A DNA stretch of 64,000 nucleotides from assembly GCF_020509005.1 (NCBI RefSeq), contig NC_063015.1, forward strand, positions 5,566,501-5,630,500, given 5' to 3'. Of the stretch, positions 62,082 through 64,000 are shown piece by piece. Position 1 is the stretch's first letter. Each line of letters starts with the position of its first letter. The notes under the pieces are model-generated. The model saw nothing but the letters and a program-made list of their open reading frames with translations. It was not told the origin of the DNA and did not search any database. A program made the translations under genes and the position numbers. The stretch is from Fulvia fulva. Taxonomy: Eukaryota; Ascomycota; Dothideomycetes; Mycosphaerellales; Mycosphaerellaceae.

Positions 62082-64000
62082 GCGGCAAATCGGGTGCAGC
62101 AGCCGTGCTTTGGTTTCCTTTGGGTTGGAGTTGGGAGGAGAGGCGGACTTATTGACGTATACCTATGCGGTTACGTATCGATAGATGATCAGGATCGAGA
62201 TTGATCCATTACACAGCGATCTGGTTGAAGGTCGCTTCCTGGTGTGGGTAAACCAAGCCCGTATATGCAGCAGCTTCCACCTCAAAAGCGGCACTACCCG
62301 CCTGAGATTGTCCCTTCCCTCCCAAATCCCAGATTCTCCCAATCCTCCCATCGACACAACATCGAAGCCACTTTGCATGTACCCAATCCACCTCTCCTCC
62401 ATGGTAGAACGGTTTAACCATCGGCACAGAATAAACCCTTCACGGCGTTGAAGGTCGACACATGCGCGCCTTTCCATTTTTTTTACAACCGCGGCAGGTT
62501 TTTACTTTGTGATACCCCTGCAAGTGTCGTGGTCACGTCCAAGACTCCGGGATGCTGCAGGTTGCATCATGGCGAGCGGAGCGGACAGAGATATCGATGA
62601 TCCGGCGAGGTAGATATCGAGGGTGGACCTACATGGCGTTAAGAGTGGGAGGGTGAGGGCATAGATTGAGCCTGTGTTCGATGCATCTGGCCAGTACGTG
62701 CGTCAAACAGTCAATACTCCGGCTATGTGTGTTGCTAGCTACGACTCTCCATGCACTTCCTAAGTAGCCCAGCTGTGGAGTTGCAAAAAGAGACTCACTT
62801 TGGCAGACTGCTGCGCAAATCCAACCAAAGTATCTTCATTCGCTTCGAACCAAAATTGCAAAACTTCAGCCTTTTCGAAGCCAGGGCTTTGAAGAACCTT
62901 TCCTGTTGCCAGGTAGGTTTTTGGCTCCATCGATCAGCACAATTGGTAGATAACATAATCACCTACATCAATTTCAAAGACCTGAGCGTCATGAGAGGCG
63001 CTTAGGTCATTGAAATTGAGTAGATGTGTGGAGTAGTACATCCTCATCTAGTTGTGCTGTTCTTTGGAGCGTGGCAGAAGCCGGGTGCGATGACTTGAGC
63101 CATCGCACCGCGGGTTGACCCTCACAGAATGCCGTCTGTGAGGTTAAGGGAAGTAGATTTACGTACGTATATGTGGGTCATTGGCAGGGCTTCGGAGCAT
63201 TTCGGTGGTGGCGGAGACGCGTTTGTACCCACGCGTCAGCCTTCATGAGCTTCATCCAGATGCTCAAGTAGCATACTTGCACCATGTTCATCTTTCGACC
63301 TCGGTACCCAGAACAAGCTCGAGAAAAGGAGCTCGACACAGCGATAGTCCACAGACCGCATGCCCCCGACCGCATCCTCCAGAATTTATCAGAGCCGAAC
63401 CAAGTACCTCAGCAAAGAACTGCAGCACGAAAGCTTACACAGCCAACGGAAGCAGTCTACACGCTGGACACACGTCCGCTGTGGCATGACTTTGGGAAAG
63501 ACGACTGGCAAAGAAAGAGCGAGGAGAGGGAGTACAGGCTGGAGGGCTTTGTCGTTTGTTCCGACACTACATCAAGACCACCGTGAGGATCGGTATTTCG
63601 AGGAAGAGGCGACGGCAGGCCAAGTGTTGCAGAATGGAAATGAGAACGGCATGGACAGAGATTCCTACATGGCGGCCGTCTCTTGCTATAGACAGCATCC
63701 CCGTACTGCAGACGCGTGTGCAAGGCTTCCCTTCACCGAAGCTGCGTACTGCATGCGATAATGTATGATCAAAAGCGTATCCACGTCCAGGTGAAGGACA
63801 GGGAACCGGACATCTCTACCCGCAGATCAATCATGCCCCGCCGCCGTCCACAGTAGTGGGCTTTCGATCTCAGCCAAATCACCTTGCGCATTCGCCATAA
63901 TAGAGCGAAAGAGTGGTAAGGGACGTGGCTTTCCGTGTTAAAGCAGGCCGGGGTGGCCATATAGTGAAGGAAGAAGAAGGAGCCCGGGCGGGAAGCGAAA
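62082..64000. other. Gene-poor right end
   Basis: No ORF is convincing; the overlapping small frames at 63181-63768 lack domains. The stretch contains the two hairpins at 63084-63143 and a T-run near 62478-62485. Confidence 0.45.
63084..63143. repeat. Two adjacent perfect 9-bp hairpins
   Basis: GGTGCGATG (63084-63092) pairs with CATCGCACC (63101-63109) over an 8-nt loop. CCTCACAGA (63120-63128) pairs with TCTGTGAGG (63135-63143) over a 6-nt loop. They are 10 nt apart and lie in non-coding DNA, so a structured RNA or a protein-binding palindrome pair is possible. Confidence 0.7.

Noticed and set aside
62925..62998. tRNA-like words (GATCAGCACAATTGGTAGAT)
   Set aside because: No B box or T-arm follows and the D-arm does not pair; not a tRNA.
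63181..63768. Three overlapping ORFs near the right end
   Set aside because: None has a domain, and they overlap in all frames; probably chance openness.
1..64000. CRISPR arrays, bacterial operons or phage-type systems
   Set aside because: Spliceosomal introns, RIP, LINEs and fungal protein families show a fungal nuclear genome; no spaced direct repeats were seen.

Overview
The window looks like nuclear DNA of a filamentous ascomycete, most likely a Dothideomycete (class is an inference). Introns are short (49-57 nt) with GTGAGT/GTAAGT-like donors, CTAAC/CTGAC branch points and CAG acceptors. The genes include zinc-cluster, F-box and Ser/Thr-kinase proteins and many lineage-restricted hypothetical proteins. 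The non-LTR retrotransposons carry the C-to-T/G-to-A pattern of repeat-induced point mutation (RIP).

Layout. 1-3046 is the 3' part of a heavily RIP-mutated LINE, here called LINE-A. 3283-5317 is a five-exon divergent protein kinase gene. 5758-8925 is a 5'-truncated LINE-B with a 13-bp target-site duplication, and it contains a short LINE-A fragment (7195-7590) with its own 15-bp duplication. 9292-10029 is a decayed RING-finger gene. 10569-11964 and 16669-17226 are an intact-looking and a decayed copy of one gene, on either side of a Trp-rich secreted, probably GPI-anchored, protein (13205-14564, minus). 18637-26938 holds an acidic nuclear-type protein, a broken gene, an F-box gene with two in-frame stops, and a probable pair of diverged paralogues. 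Near 27.3-27.55 kb there is a Pol III-type unit that reads as a tRNA split by about 190 nt.

The most interesting content is in 29-60 kb. Four genes (29038-30792, 32087-33808, 44869-46629 on minus; 58656-60464 on plus) share a core with a GNAT-like acetyl-CoA-binding motif. The core is joined to a Zn(II)2Cys6 finger in two members, to a chromodomain-like C-terminus in one, and to a basic N-terminus in the fourth. Among them lies a nested retrotransposon block: LINE-B 33980-43927, split by LINE-A 37829-42815, each with a perfect 14-bp target-site duplication. The rest is a second paralogous pair (47048-47908, 49296-50144) around an RNase H-like gene, a gene with an internal duplication (50491-52185), and several acidic or SANT-like proteins.

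Three otherwise long genes here (29038-30792, 48293-49006, 52667-54394) each carry one in-frame TGA, with recognisable coding continuing in the same frame. These could be young pseudogenes, targets of RIP/deamination, or readthrough genes. Nothing suggests an operon. The region reads as a fast-evolving, transposon-rich accessory segment. All functions rest on motif reading only; no database search was possible.
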